From assembly GCF_001570405.1 (NCBI RefSeq), contig NZ_BBYM01000017.1, forward strand, positions 302,309 through 366,308: a stretch of 64,000 bases of DNA. Reading direction: 5' to 3'. Below the pieces are notes generated by a model. It saw only the letters and a program-made list of their open reading frames with translations, was not told the DNA's origin and made no database searches. This DNA comes from Microtetraspora niveoalba (GTDB lineage: Bacteria > Actinomycetota > Actinomycetes > Streptosporangiales > Streptosporangiaceae). The position numbers and the translations under genes were made by a program. Of this stretch, positions 24,983 through 33,860 are shown piece after piece; position 1 is the stretch's first letter, and each line of letters starts with the position of its first letter.

Positions 24983-26644
24983 TTGCCCCAAGCATCCGTA
25001 TGGTCCCGTCCCCGCCGGTTCGCCGCGACGGTCGCCGTCGGCTCCCTGCTCCTCGCCGGATGCGGAGGGAACCCCTCCTCCGGAGGGCCGTCCGGCGCGG
25101 CGCGCGACGGCGGCAAGGCGATCGACGTCACCGAGACGACACCCGCCGCGTCCGGGCCCCTCGACCGGGTGACCTGGGCCGTCCAGAACGAACCCGCGTC
25201 CTTCGACTGGATCTACAACGCGAGCTTCGAGACCGGCCAGATCATGGCCAACGTGTGCGAGGGCCTGCTCCGGCTCGCCCCCGACATGTCGCTCGAACCC
25301 GCGCTGGCCGAGTCCGTCGCCAACCCCACCCCGACGACGTGGGTGTACCGGATGCGTCCCGGGGTGAGGTTCCACGACGGCACCGCGCTCACCGCCAAGG
25401 ACGTCGTCTTCAGCCTCACCCGCCACCTGGACGCCAAGGCCGGTTCGTTCTGGGCCGGCGCCTACGCCAACGTCTCCTCGGTCGAGGAGACCGGCCCGCT
25501 CGAGGTCACGGTCACCCTCAAGCAGCCCGACGCCCTCTTCAACTCCTACATGAGCAGCCCCGCCGGCATCGTCGAAAGCGAGGCGACCGTACAGGCCAAG
25601 GGCAAGGCGTACGGGACGCCCGACGGCGGCGTCAACTGCGCCGGCCCCTTCTCCCTGGCGTCCTGGGACAAGGGACAGTCGATCACCCTGGCCCGCGACG
25701 ACGGCTACTTCGACCCCAAGCACCGGGCCAAGGCCAAGGAGGTCGTGTTCAGCTTCGTCCGCGACCCGGCCGCCGTGGTCAACGGCATGTTGTCGGGCTC
25801 CATCGACGGCGGCTGGAGCCTGCCGTCGGCGTCCTTGGACCGCCTGTCCACCGGCGGGCAGGGCACCGTCTACTACGGTCCGAGCACACAGGGCTTCAAC
25901 GCCATCGTGATGAACGCCGACGGCCCCCTGCGCGACGTGCGCGTCCGCCGCGCGCTGTCGATGGCCATCGACCGCCAGGGCATCATCGACGCCGTGCTAC
26001 GCGGGGCCGGCCAGCCGCAGAGGGCACCCGCGGTGCCCGGGTCGTGGGGATACGCCAAGGACGTCTACCGCAAGGCGTGGGACGACCTCACGATCACGCG
26101 GCGCGACCTCGACGCCGCCAAGAGGCTGGTCCGGGAGGCGGGGGCACCCGCGGAGCCGATCACCGTCGCCACCACCACCAGCGAGGCCGAACTACCGGTC
26201 ATCGGCGCCGAGATCCAGGCCGCGGCCAAACGGATCGGCCTGACCGTCGCGATCAAGAACATTCCGCCCGACCAGTACAACGGCGTGTACACCGACAAGA
26301 AGGCCCGCGAGGGCATCGACCTGTACCTCACCAGCTGGGGCACCGACTTCCCCGATCCGCTGCAGATCTACCAGTACTTCCAGACCGGGAACCTCTACAA
26401 CTTCTCCGGCTTCTCCGACCCCGCGTTCGACGAGCTCATGACCGAGGCGGCGCGCACCGGTGAACCGGAGACCCGCGCCGAGCTCATCGCCTCCGCTCAG
26501 CGGATCGTCGTCGACCGGCTCATCTGGATCCCGCTCTACACGCCCTACAACACGCTCTTCCTCAACAAGCGGCTCAGCGGCTGCCCTGCCTCCTACGTCC
26601 AGCTCCACTACCCGTGGGCGGCCGACCTCGGAGCGACGGCATGA
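24983..26644 (+). CDS. Peptide/oligopeptide-type ABC binding lipoprotein (SBP family 5), copy 1
   Basis: This is the extracytoplasmic receptor of the importer encoded downstream, 553 residues. The TTG at 24983 is the best start: GGAGG lies 6 bases upstream, and it gives a proper signal with SRPRR, a hydrophobic core and lipobox LLAGC. Earlier ATGs give a long non-native leader. Family-5 landmarks are TWAVQNEPASFDW, FHDGTALTAKDVVFSLTRH and TSWGTDFPDPLQIYQYF. It ends in an ATGA overlap with the permease. It is paralogous over its length with the protein at 30234. The ligand is probably peptide-like, since the neighbouring genes encode pyroglutamyl peptidase and cyclic amidohydrolases. Confidence 0.9.
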   Translation: MPQASVWSRPRRFAATVAVGSLLLAGCGGNPSSGGPSGAARDGGKAIDVTETTPAASGPLDRVTWAVQNEPASFDWIYNASFETGQIMANVCEGLLRLAPDMSLEPALAESVANPTPTTWVYRMRPGVRFHDGTALTAKDVVFSLTRHLDAKAGSFWAGAYANVSSVEETGPLEVTVTLKQPDALFNSYMSSPAGIVESEATVQAKGKAYGTPDGGVNCAGPFSLASWDKGQSITLARDDGYFDPKHRAKAKEVVFSFVRDPAAVVNGMLSGSIDGGWSLPSASLDRLSTGGQGTVYYGPSTQGFNAIVMNADGPLRDVRVRRALSMAIDRQGIIDAVLRGAGQPQRAPAVPGSWGYAKDVYRKAWDDLTITRRDLDAAKRLVREAGAPAEPITVATTTSEAELPVIGAEIQAAAKRIGLTVAIKNIPPDQYNGVYTDKKAREGIDLYLTSWGTDFPDPLQIYQYFQTGNLYNFSGFSDPAFDELMTEAARTGEPETRAELIASAQRIVVDRLIWIPLYTPYNTLFLNKRLSGCPASYVQLHYPWAADLGATA

Positions 26645-27588
26645 CGGCGGCACTCGTGGGGCGCAGGCTGCTCGCCCTCGCCCTGGTCATGCTCGTCACC
26701 TCGTTCGTGGTGTTCTCCGCGATGTACCTGGCGCCCGGCTCGCCGGAGTCGTTCCTGGCCCGGGGCAACTCGATCACCGCCGACACGCTGGCCGCCATCC
26801 GCGCCCAGTACCACCTGGACGATCCCTTCCTCCAGCGGTACCTGTCCTGGCTCGGCGGCCTGCTCACCGGTGACTTCGGGCAGTCACTGCAGTTCAGGCA
26901 GCCCGTCGGCGGCCTGATCGCCTCCAGGCTCACCACCACGCTCCTCCTGATCGGCTACGCCTCGCTGCTCATCCTGATCTCCGGCGTCGTGATCGGTGTC
27001 ATCGCCGCGATCCGGCGCGGCGTGGTCGACGCCGCCGCCGTCATCGGGACCACTGTCGCCATGGGCACCCCGTCCTTCGTCGTCGCCATCGGACTGACCT
27101 CGCTGTTCGCCGTCACGCTCGGCTGGTTCCCGGCGTTCGGGGCGGGAGAGGGCCTGCTCGACCGGCTGTGGCACCTGACGCTGCCCGCCGTGGCATTGGC
27201 GCTGTCCTCGGCCGCGCTGATCGCACGGGCGACCCGCTCCTCGATGCTGGCCGAGCTGGGCAAGGAGTACGTCGAGACGGCACGGGTCCGCGGCTTCTCC
27301 GAACGGCGCCTCATCTGGCGGCACGCCTTCCGCAACGCGATGGCCCCGGTGGTCACGCTCACCGGCCTGGTGGTCTCCGGCCTGCTGGTGACCACGACGC
27401 TGGTGGAGACGGCCTTCGGTCTCAACGGCATGGGGTCGCTGCTGGTACAGGCGGTCAACGCGAAGGACTTCCCGGTCACCCAGGCCATCGTCCTGATCAT
27501 CGTCGCGGCGTTCGCCGTCTCCAACCTGGTGGTCGACCTGCTGTACCCGCTGATCGACCCGCGAGAGCGCGGAAGGGCGGCCGGCTGA
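26641..27588 (+). CDS. Peptide-type ABC permease, DppB-like
   Basis: The 315-residue protein has an N-terminal membrane helix (ALALVMLVTSFVVFSAMYLAPG), then the extracytoplasmic loop and five further helices. The EAA-type loop KEYVETARVRGFSERRLIWRHAFRN occurs about 90 residues from the end, typical of DppB/OppB. The ATG at 26641 overlaps the binding-protein stop (ATGA). It forms the membrane channel with the DppC-like protein. Confidence 0.93.
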   Translation: MTAALVGRRLLALALVMLVTSFVVFSAMYLAPGSPESFLARGNSITADTLAAIRAQYHLDDPFLQRYLSWLGGLLTGDFGQSLQFRQPVGGLIASRLTTTLLLIGYASLLILISGVVIGVIAAIRRGVVDAAAVIGTTVAMGTPSFVVAIGLTSLFAVTLGWFPAFGAGEGLLDRLWHLTLPAVALALSSAALIARATRSSMLAELGKEYVETARVRGFSERRLIWRHAFRNAMAPVVTLTGLVVSGLLVTTTLVETAFGLNGMGSLLVQAVNAKDFPVTQAIVLIIVAAFAVSNLVVDLLYPLIDPRERGRAAG

Positions 27589-28448
27589 TGGCCACACAGG
27601 CACTGCCCCTGGTCAGGCGCCGCTGGCTGCCCCGCCTGCGGGGCGCCGGCTGGATGGCCGCATCCGCGGTCGCCGTACTCGCCGGCCTGGTCCTCGTCGC
27701 GCTGCTGGCACCCTGGCTGGCCCCTCAGGACCCCGACGCGGTCTCGCTCGCCGAGAGCCTGAACGGGCCGTCCGCCGCGCACCCGCTCGGCACCGACCAG
27801 GCCGGCCGCGACGTGCTGTCCCGCCTCATCTGGGGTGCCCGGATCTCGCTGCTCGGCCCGCTCGGCGTCGTGGTCGGCGCCACCCTTCTCGGCGTGACGG
27901 TCGGCGTCGTGGCCGCGTGGCGCGGCGGCTGGGTCGACGCCGCGCTCTCCCGCATGATCGAGCTGATCTTCGCCTTCCCCGGCGTGCTCCTGGCGATCCT
28001 GCTGGTCGCCGTGCTCGGCGCCGGGCTGGACTCGACCGTACTGGCGCTCGCGATCGCCTACACGCCGTACATGGCCCGCATCACCAGGGGGGTGGCCCTC
28101 AGCGAGCGCAACCGCCCGTACATACGCGCGCTGGAACTCCAGGGGTTCGCCGCCTGGGGCATCGCGCTACGACATCTGATCCCCAACATCGCGCCGTTCG
28201 TCCTCGCCCAGGCGTCGCTCTGCTTCGGCTACGCCATGATCGATCTGGCCGGGCTGTCCTTCCTCGGGTTCGGGGTCCAGCCCCCGCGATCCGACTGGGG
28301 AGCCATGATCTCCGAGGGCCAGACGGCGCTGCTGCAGGGTATGCCCCTGTCCGCGCTCGCCCCCGGCGCCGCCATCGTGACCGCGGTCGTCGCGTTCAGC
28401 CTGCTCGGCGAGGGCATCGCCGACCACGTCAGAAAGGCGGCCCGATGA
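27588..28448 (+). CDS. Peptide-type ABC permease, DppC-like
   Basis: The 286-residue protein has a first membrane helix at about residues 22-46, the family motif HPLGTDQAGRDVLSRLIWGARISL, and the EAA-like loop RPYIRALELQGFAAWGIALRHLIPN. The start overlaps the DppB stop in a TGATG arrangement. It is the partner of the DppB-like subunit. Confidence 0.93.
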   Translation: MATQALPLVRRRWLPRLRGAGWMAASAVAVLAGLVLVALLAPWLAPQDPDAVSLAESLNGPSAAHPLGTDQAGRDVLSRLIWGARISLLGPLGVVVGATLLGVTVGVVAAWRGGWVDAALSRMIELIFAFPGVLLAILLVAVLGAGLDSTVLALAIAYTPYMARITRGVALSERNRPYIRALELQGFAAWGIALRHLIPNIAPFVLAQASLCFGYAMIDLAGLSFLGFGVQPPRSDWGAMISEGQTALLQGMPLSALAPGAAIVTAVVAFSLLGEGIADHVRKAAR

Positions 28449-29416
28449 TGTTGCGGATCGAGGACCTCTCCCTGTCGGTGTCCTCGGGCGACGCGCGACG
28501 GCCCATCCTGGACTCCGTCTCCCTGACCTGCGGACCCGGCGAGATCGTGGGGCTGGTCGGAGAGTCCGGCTCCGGCAAGTCCATGACATTGCGCACCGCG
28601 GTCGGCCTCACCCCCGCCGGCGCGCGCACCGAGGGCCGGGTGCGGGTCGCGGGTAGGGACGTGCTCGGCGCACCCGCCGCGCAGATACGCGAGATCAGGT
28701 CGCGCACCGCCGCGATGATCTTCCAGGACCCTCGCGCGCACATCAACCCCTTCCAGCGCCTCGGGGTCTTCCTCGCCGAAGGGCTGCGAGTACATCGGGG
28801 CATGCGGCGCCGCGAGGCCATGCGTGCAGCCGCCGGGCTCCTGGAGGAGGTCGGCCTGCCCGACCCCGAACGGCACCTGCGCCAGTATCCGCACGAGCTG
28901 TCCGGCGGCATGCTGCAGCGCGTCATGATCGCCGCGGCACTGGCCGCGGAGCCCGAGCTGCTGCTCGCCGACGAGCCCACCACCGCCCTGGACGTGACCA
29001 CCCAGGCCGAGATCATGTCGATCCTGCTGCGGTTGCGCCGCGAACGCGAGCTGGCCATCGTCCTGGTGACGCACGACCTGGACCTGGCCGTGGCCTGCTG
29101 CGACCGGATCAACGTGATGTACGCCGGCTCGATCGTGGAGGAGGCCCCCGCCGCCGACCTGCACCGCCGGCCCCGCCACCCCTACACCGCCGCGCTCTTC
29201 GCCTCCCGCCCCAAGCCCGGCCGCGACGACCTCCGGGTCATCGCCGGCCGCCCGCTGGGGCTCTTCGAGGCGCCGCCGGGCTGCGCGTTCGCGTCCCGTT
29301 GCGATCACGCCCACGAGATCTGCCACGAGCGGTCCCCTCGCCTCGATGCCGCCGACTCCCGCCGGGTGGCCTGCCACCGCGCGGGCGACCTCGTCCTGAC
29401 CGGGGAGAACTCATGA
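28445..29416 (+). CDS. Peptide-type ABC ATPase, DppD-like
   Basis: The 323-residue ATPase has Walker A GESGSGKS, signature LSGGMLQRV, Walker B LLADEPTTALD and switch His in VTHDLDLAV. The C-terminal extension carries the oligopeptide-transporter motif GCAFASRCDHAHEIC, which ligates an Fe-S cluster in some Dpp/Opp ATPases. Two ATG codons are adjacent; the first (28445) overlaps the DppC stop by 4 bases. It works as a pair with the DppF-like ATPase. Confidence 0.93.
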   Translation: MMLRIEDLSLSVSSGDARRPILDSVSLTCGPGEIVGLVGESGSGKSMTLRTAVGLTPAGARTEGRVRVAGRDVLGAPAAQIREIRSRTAAMIFQDPRAHINPFQRLGVFLAEGLRVHRGMRRREAMRAAAGLLEEVGLPDPERHLRQYPHELSGGMLQRVMIAAALAAEPELLLADEPTTALDVTTQAEIMSILLRLRRERELAIVLVTHDLDLAVACCDRINVMYAGSIVEEAPAADLHRRPRHPYTAALFASRPKPGRDDLRVIAGRPLGLFEAPPGCAFASRCDHAHEICHERSPRLDAADSRRVACHRAGDLVLTGENS

Positions 29417-30216
29417 GCCTCCTGAGAGTGAACGCGCTCCGCAAGACCTACGGCAAGGTCGTGGCCGTCGACGATGTCTCCTTCGAGGTGCCGGCCGGTG
29501 GTTCCTTCGGGATCGTCGGGGAGTCCGGCTCCGGCAAGACGACCACCGCTCGAATGATCGTCGGTCTGGAGCGCCCCGACTCCGGAACGGTCACGTTCGA
29601 CGGTCACCGCTTCGCGGGGAGCGGCCGGCGAACCCGCCGGGAGCTGGCACGCGTGGTTCAGCTCGTGTTCCAGGATCCCTACCAGAGCCTGGACCCCCGG
29701 CAGAGCGTCGCCGACACGCTCGACGAGGTGCTGCGGCTGCACACCCGCCTGGGGACGACCGAGCGGCAACGCCGCCGCGCCGAACTCCTGGATCAGGTCG
29801 GCCTCGGGTCCCGGGAGGCGGCCGCGATCCCGCACGCGCTGTCCGGCGGGCAGCGGCAGCGCGTCGCCATCGCCCGCGCGCTCGCCGCGCGGCCCCGGCT
29901 CCTGGTCCTCGACGAGGCGGTCGCCGCGCTCGACGTGTGCATCCAGGCACAGATCCTCGACCTGCTCGCCGAGATCCGTGAAGAAACGCAGGTCGCGCTG
30001 CTGTTCGTCAGCCACGACCTGGAGGTCGTCAGATGGATCACCGACGAGGTCGCCGTCATGTTCCGCGGCTCCGTCGTCGAACACGGCCCCACCCGGCAGG
30101 TGCTGGAGACGCCGGAGCACCCCTACACCCGGCTGCTGCTGTCCAGCGTGCCGCACGCGGGCTGGGATCCCGACGTGGTGGCGCGCACCCGCCGCGATCT
30201 TCTCGCCACCCTCTGA
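29413..30216 (+). CDS. Peptide-type ABC ATPase, DppF-like
   Basis: The 267-residue ATPase has Walker A GESGSGKTT, signature LSGGQRQRV, Walker B with D-loop LLVLDEAVAALDV, and VSHDLEVVRW. The helical Q-loop region reads VFQDPYQSLDPRQ. It is shorter than its partner because it lacks the cysteine-rich C-terminal extension. The start overlaps the DppD stop (ATGA). It is followed after 17 bases by the second binding protein. Confidence 0.92.
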   Translation: MSLLRVNALRKTYGKVVAVDDVSFEVPAGGSFGIVGESGSGKTTTARMIVGLERPDSGTVTFDGHRFAGSGRRTRRELARVVQLVFQDPYQSLDPRQSVADTLDEVLRLHTRLGTTERQRRRAELLDQVGLGSREAAAIPHALSGGQRQRVAIARALAARPRLLVLDEAVAALDVCIQAQILDLLAEIREETQVALLFVSHDLEVVRWITDEVAVMFRGSVVEHGPTRQVLETPEHPYTRLLLSSVPHAGWDPDVVARTRRDLLATL

Positions 30217-30233
30217 CCTCCGAAGGAACACCC

Positions 30234-31853
30234 ATGCCTGTCACCGCCCGCCTCACGGGTCCGGCCCTGTGCGTGATGCTCGCGCTGAGCGCCTGCGGCG
30301 GCACGCCCGCCACAGGGGCGGCCACGCTGCCGACGTTGACCGAGTCGCTGCCCGCCGCCACCGGTGAGCTGGACACGCTCCGGTGGGCCCTGCACGCCGA
30401 ACCCTCGACGCTCGACCCCATGTACCCGAGCGACCTGCCGCCCCTGGAGGTTCTCGCCAACGTCTGCGAGAGCCTGGTGAAGATCGAGCCGGACTTCTCC
30501 TACACCCCCGCGCTGGCCGAGTCCTGGAGCAGTCCCGACCCGCTCACCCTTGTGTACGAGCTCCGCCCCGGAGTGAAGTTCCACAGCGGCGCCGAGCTGA
30601 CCGCCAAGGACGTCGCCTACAGCCTCAGCCGCCACCTCGACAAATCGCTCGGCTCGTACTACGGCGCCGTCTACCAGAACGTCAAGGACATCAGGGCCAC
30701 CGGCGACCTCGAGGTCACCGTCCGGTTCAAGGCGCCCGACGCGCTCTTCCACCAGTCGATGGCCACCGCGGCCGGTCGCATCCTGGGTAAGGCCGCGTCC
30801 GAGGCCGCCGGGAAGGACCTCGGCAAGCCCGGCGAGGCGCCGGACTGCACCGGGCCCCTGAAGCTGGGCACCTGGACGACCGGCCAGTCCATCACACTGG
30901 ACCGCTTCGACGCCTACTGGGACGCCGCACACCGCGCCAAGACCGGGCACGTCCGGTTCGACTTCATCAGGGATCCCGCCGCGGCGATCACCGCCCTGCT
31001 CGCCGGTGAACTCGACGGCTCCTGGTACGTGCCTTCCTCCGGCTTCGCCAGGCTTCGCGCCACCGACACCGGAACGCTCTACTTCGGCCGTACGTCGGGA
31101 AGCTACGTCGCCATGGTGACCGACCTGAACGGGGCACTGGGCGACGTCAGGATCCGAAAGGCCCTGTCGCTGGCCATCGACCGGCGGGGGATCGTCAAGG
31201 CCGCCGTGGCGGGAGCCGCCGAGCCGCTCAAGGCGCCGGCCGCCCCCGGAAGCTGGGGATTCGAGAAGGAGGCCCTCCGCGCCGCCTATGACGCGCTGCC
31301 CGATCCCGGCGGCCGGCTCGAGGAGGCCAGGGCACTGGTGCGTGAGGCGGGCGTGCCCTCCGCCCCGGTGACGATCGCGGTCACCGGCTCGCAGGCCGAG
31401 ATGCCGGTCATCGGCGCCGAGGTCAAGCGGGCGGGCGAGTCGATCGGCCTCAAGGTGGAGATCAGGACCCTGCCCGCCGACAACTACAACGCCCTCTACA
31501 GCGACGCCGAGGCGCGGAAGGGGATCGATCTGATCTTCTCGCTCTGGCAGACCGACTTCCCCGACCCGACGCAGATCTACCAGTACCTCCAGACCGGCGA
31601 CACCTTCAATTACGCCAGGTGGTCGAACCCGGAGTACGACCGGCTCGTCACCGAGGCCGCCTCGGCCGGGGACCCCGCGCAGCGAGCGAAGCTGGTGGTC
31701 GGAGCCCAGGACATCGCCGTCAAGGCGCTGATCTGGATACCGCTGTACGCGCCGTTCAACACGCTGTTCCTGGGCAAGGGCCTCACCGGAGCGCCGACCT
31801 CCTCAGTACAGATCACCTACCCCTGGGCCGCGGACATCGGCCGGTCCGGCTGA
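30234..31853 (+). CDS. Peptide/oligopeptide-type ABC binding lipoprotein (SBP family 5), copy 2
   Basis: The 539-residue lipoprotein has lipobox MLALSAC and is a clear paralogue of the protein at 24983. Shared segments include FHSGAELTAKDVAYSLSRH, ADNYNALYSDAEARKGIDL and the QTDFPDPTQIYQYLQTG region. ATG 30234 follows GAAGGA. It is the last gene of the rightward operon. Two receptors for one transporter usually means two related ligands or two affinities. A GC hairpin follows the stop by 31 bases. Confidence 0.9.
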   Translation: MPVTARLTGPALCVMLALSACGGTPATGAATLPTLTESLPAATGELDTLRWALHAEPSTLDPMYPSDLPPLEVLANVCESLVKIEPDFSYTPALAESWSSPDPLTLVYELRPGVKFHSGAELTAKDVAYSLSRHLDKSLGSYYGAVYQNVKDIRATGDLEVTVRFKAPDALFHQSMATAAGRILGKAASEAAGKDLGKPGEAPDCTGPLKLGTWTTGQSITLDRFDAYWDAAHRAKTGHVRFDFIRDPAAAITALLAGELDGSWYVPSSGFARLRATDTGTLYFGRTSGSYVAMVTDLNGALGDVRIRKALSLAIDRRGIVKAAVAGAAEPLKAPAAPGSWGFEKEALRAAYDALPDPGGRLEEARALVREAGVPSAPVTIAVTGSQAEMPVIGAEVKRAGESIGLKVEIRTLPADNYNALYSDAEARKGIDLIFSLWQTDFPDPTQIYQYLQTGDTFNYARWSNPEYDRLVTEAASAGDPAQRAKLVVGAQDIAVKALIWIPLYAPFNTLFLGKGLTGAPTSSVQITYPWAADIGRSG

Positions 31854-31884
31854 TCGGTGCTCCGGCCACGCCCGCCGCAAGAAT

Positions 31885-31905
31885 CGGCCGGCCGACCGCC
31901 GGCCG
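31885..31905 (+). terminator. Hairpin after the peptide importer operon
   Basis: CGGCCGGC and GCCGGCCG form an 8-bp stem with a 5-base loop, 31 bases after the stop codon. There is no T-tract, as is common for actinobacterial terminators. The rest of the 246-base gap to the next gene shows nothing else convincing. Confidence 0.45.
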
Positions 31906-32099
31906 GCATCGGGAACCCGTTCACGACGCGGCTCGGCCGGTCGATCCGCGACCGTCCCCGGAAGACCTCCTCGTCATCTACCTCGGCGAGGAGGTGCCCG
32001 CCGATCTCGTGGAGCGGCTTGATGGAGGGTGGGCCGGGGGCTGCCGGTGAGTCGTGACGCATCCGTCACGCCGTCATCGCCCAGCCCACCCGCGACCGC

Positions 32100-32543
32100 T
32101 CAGTGCCAGTCGCTGATCTGCACGTCCCGCGGTGCGGGCGCGCCCTCGCCGGTCTCCACCAGGGACTTCAGGCTCATCAGGAACGAGCCCCACTTGGTGC
32201 TGCAGTGGTGCATGAACTCCACCGGCTCCTTCCAGCCCTGGTGCTTGAACAGCACGATCGTGTAGTCGCCGTCCTGGCGGAGGTCCCAGTCGATCGTCGT
32301 CCCGATCCACTCCTCAGGGCCGTCGACCACCCGCCATGCCACTCGCTCGAAGGGCCGTAGCTCGACGGCCTCCATGTCGAAGCCGCCGACCGGGAACCGG
32401 AACTCGAGTACGCCGCCGACGTCGCCGCTTCCCTTCGTGTCGTCGGTCCACCAGCCGGCCAGGCCCTCGACGGTCGTCAGCGCGTCGTACACCTTCTCCG
32501 GTGTCGGGGTCTTGACCCCGATCCTGTGCAGAATGTCCACCAT
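32100..32543 (-). CDS. SRPBCC/AHSA1-domain protein (distal copy)
   Basis: The 147-residue single-domain START-like protein begins VDILHRIGVKTPTPEKVYDAL and has GWWTDDTKG, the usual AHSA1 pattern with a hydrophobic cavity for an unknown ligand. It is the third gene of an operon SRPBCC-ArsR-SRPBCC, 21 bases after the ArsR gene. The C-terminal half (KWGSFLMSLKSLVETGEG) is typical of the ArsR-linked subgroup. The function is unknown. Confidence 0.85.
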   Translation of the reverse strand: MVDILHRIGVKTPTPEKVYDALTTVEGLAGWWTDDTKGSGDVGGVLEFRFPVGGFDMEAVELRPFERVAWRVVDGPEEWIGTTIDWDLRQDGDYTIVLFKHQGWKEPVEFMHHCSTKWGSFLMSLKSLVETGEGAPAPRDVQISDWH

Positions 32544-32564
32544 CTCCGGCTCTCCTTGGTCTCG

Positions 32565-32915
32565 TCAGTCCTGTTGGGTGCGCTGGATCGCCTCGGCGAT
32601 CCGCTTGATCCGCTGCAGCCGGGCGTCCCACGCCGCCCCGACCGACGACAGCTGGGCCACCGCGCGGGCGAGCTGGGCATCGTCCACCCGGTACCGCTTC
32701 TCCCGGCCCGCCGACGTCGCCCGGACCAGGCCGACCCGGTCGAGGACGCCGAGGTGCTTGGCCACCGCCTGACGGGTGACCGGTAGCCGCTGGGCCAGCG
32801 TGGTCGCGGTGCCGTCACCCTCGATGAGCAGCAGGTCGAGCATTCGGCGCCGGGTCGGGTCTCCGATCGCGGACCAGAGGTCGTCGTCGACCGTTTCGGC
32901 CACCGCGGTGCTCAT
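32565..32915 (-). CDS. ArsR-family transcriptional regulator
   Basis: The 116-residue winged-helix protein has AIGDPTRRRMLDLLL, the recognition helix VTRQAVAKHLGVLDRVGLV and the wing AGREKRYRVD. It has no cysteine pair for metals, so it belongs to the non-metal ArsR group commonly paired with SRPBCC proteins. Its ATG overlaps the upstream SRPBCC stop (ATGA). The probable operator is the palindrome at 33429-33445. Confidence 0.9.
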   Translation of the reverse strand: MSTAVAETVDDDLWSAIGDPTRRRMLDLLLIEGDGTATTLAQRLPVTRQAVAKHLGVLDRVGLVRATSAGREKRYRVDDAQLARAVAQLSSVGAAWDARLQRIKRIAEAIQRTQQD

Positions 32916-33373
32916 GACCGCACCCGCAGCGACGCGACGTACGGTGCCAGCCGCGGCAGATAGAAGTCCCAGCCGGTGACGTGCTCCTGGTACTGCTGCT
33001 CGAGGACGGCGACCTCCCAGCCCATCTCGCGGAAGCCGGTCTCGGTCATCTTGAGGAGCGTCCCGCCGTCCGACGGGGTCAGGTCGAAGGTGACCAGCAG
33101 CGAGTTGCCTTCCGCCGCGACCTCGTTGGCCGGGTGCGTCCAGCGGAAGGAGAACGTCCGCGGTGGTCGCATGTCGACGACGGTGAACGGCACCACTGCC
33201 CCGCCGGTGTCGCGGTCACCGAAGACGATCTCCCCTGCGGACCCGGGCGTCGGCTCGTAGCGGGCGTCGTCCGGCCACCACTCCTTGAGGTGGTCGGGAC
33301 TGCTCACCACCTCGAAGACGATCTCTGGCGACGCCTCGATATAGATCTCCCGCTCGATGGTTCCGAACTCCAC
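32912..33373 (-). CDS. SRPBCC/AHSA1-domain protein (first gene of ArsR operon)
   Basis: The 153-residue START-like protein has IEREIYIEASPEIVFEVVSSPDHLKEWWPD, then a small beta-sheet and a C-terminal helix (QQYQEHVTGWDFYLPRLAPYV). The GTG at 33373 with GGAGGG 6-10 bases upstream is preferred over an ATG 73 codons earlier, whose translation is arginine/proline-rich and non-native. Its stop overlaps the ArsR start. It is probably an ArsR-controlled small-molecule-binding protein. Confidence 0.85.
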   Translation of the reverse strand: MEFGTIEREIYIEASPEIVFEVVSSPDHLKEWWPDDARYEPTPGSAGEIVFGDRDTGGAVVPFTVVDMRPPRTFSFRWTHPANEVAAEGNSLLVTFDLTPSDGGTLLKMTETGFREMGWEVAVLEQQYQEHVTGWDFYLPRLAPYVASLRVRS

Positions 33374-33428
33374 GTCACCCTCCTGCAATGTTTGGTTGCG
33401 CGTCAGGCTATCCGGGACGCCGTTGTTG

Positions 33429-33445
33429 CGCAACCATCGGTTGCG
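33429..33445. promoter_or_regulatory. Palindromic operator of the ArsR/SRPBCC operon
   Basis: A perfect inverted repeat CGCAACC-ATC-GGTTGCG lies 56 bases upstream of the first gene. A further half-site, TTTGGTTGCG, lies closer at about 33390-33399. Repeats of GGTTGC suit ArsR autoregulation. Confidence 0.55.
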
Positions 33446-33539
33446 TTTCGGTGTCCTACGGGCGCGGTCCGCCTTGCCGGCTGCGCGAGAAGGGTCCGGA
33501 GAGCCGCCCCCCCGCGCGCCCCACGCGGACCTTCGCACG

Positions 33540-33689
33540 TGCGGCGCCTTCGGCGACGACGCCGCCCTGATGGCGCTGCGCGGCCCCGGCATCCTGGCCT
33601 CCGCCCTCGCGGCGGACTCGGCGTCGCTGCGCCGTCAGCTCGACACGGCCCTCGACGCTGTGACGTGCAGCCTGGCCTCGGGACAGTGA
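33540..33689 (+). pseudogene. Possible UreD-like C-terminal fragment
   Basis: About 49 codons read FGDDAALMALRGPGILASA, then LAADSASLRRQLDTALDAV and a stop. This resembles the end of urease accessory protein UreD. There is no start and no other urease gene, so it is a remnant if the match is right. Confidence 0.3.
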
Positions 33690-33702
33690 AACGTCACCTG
33701 CG

Positions 33703-33860
33703 TCATTTCGTGGGGGCCTCGTTCAGGGCGTGGAGCAGCACCTCACCGCCGACCACGGTCGCCAGTACCGGGTTCGCGGCCTGCTGCTCGGGGGACAGGG
33801 CCAGGGGCGGAGCGGGAACTCGGACTGCCGCGAGGCGGTCTTCGCGGCGGCACGAGTCCG
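33703..33860 (-). pseudogene. Frameshifted amidohydrolase C-terminal remnant
   Basis: The leftward frame ending at 33703 reads LSPEQQAANPVLATVVGGEVLLHA. This resembles the last strand of YtcJ-type amidohydrolases, where a TVVGG motif precedes the end. The reading frame is broken upstream and the barrel is missing. The surrounding 33690-34164 stretch has no intact gene. Confidence 0.3.
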
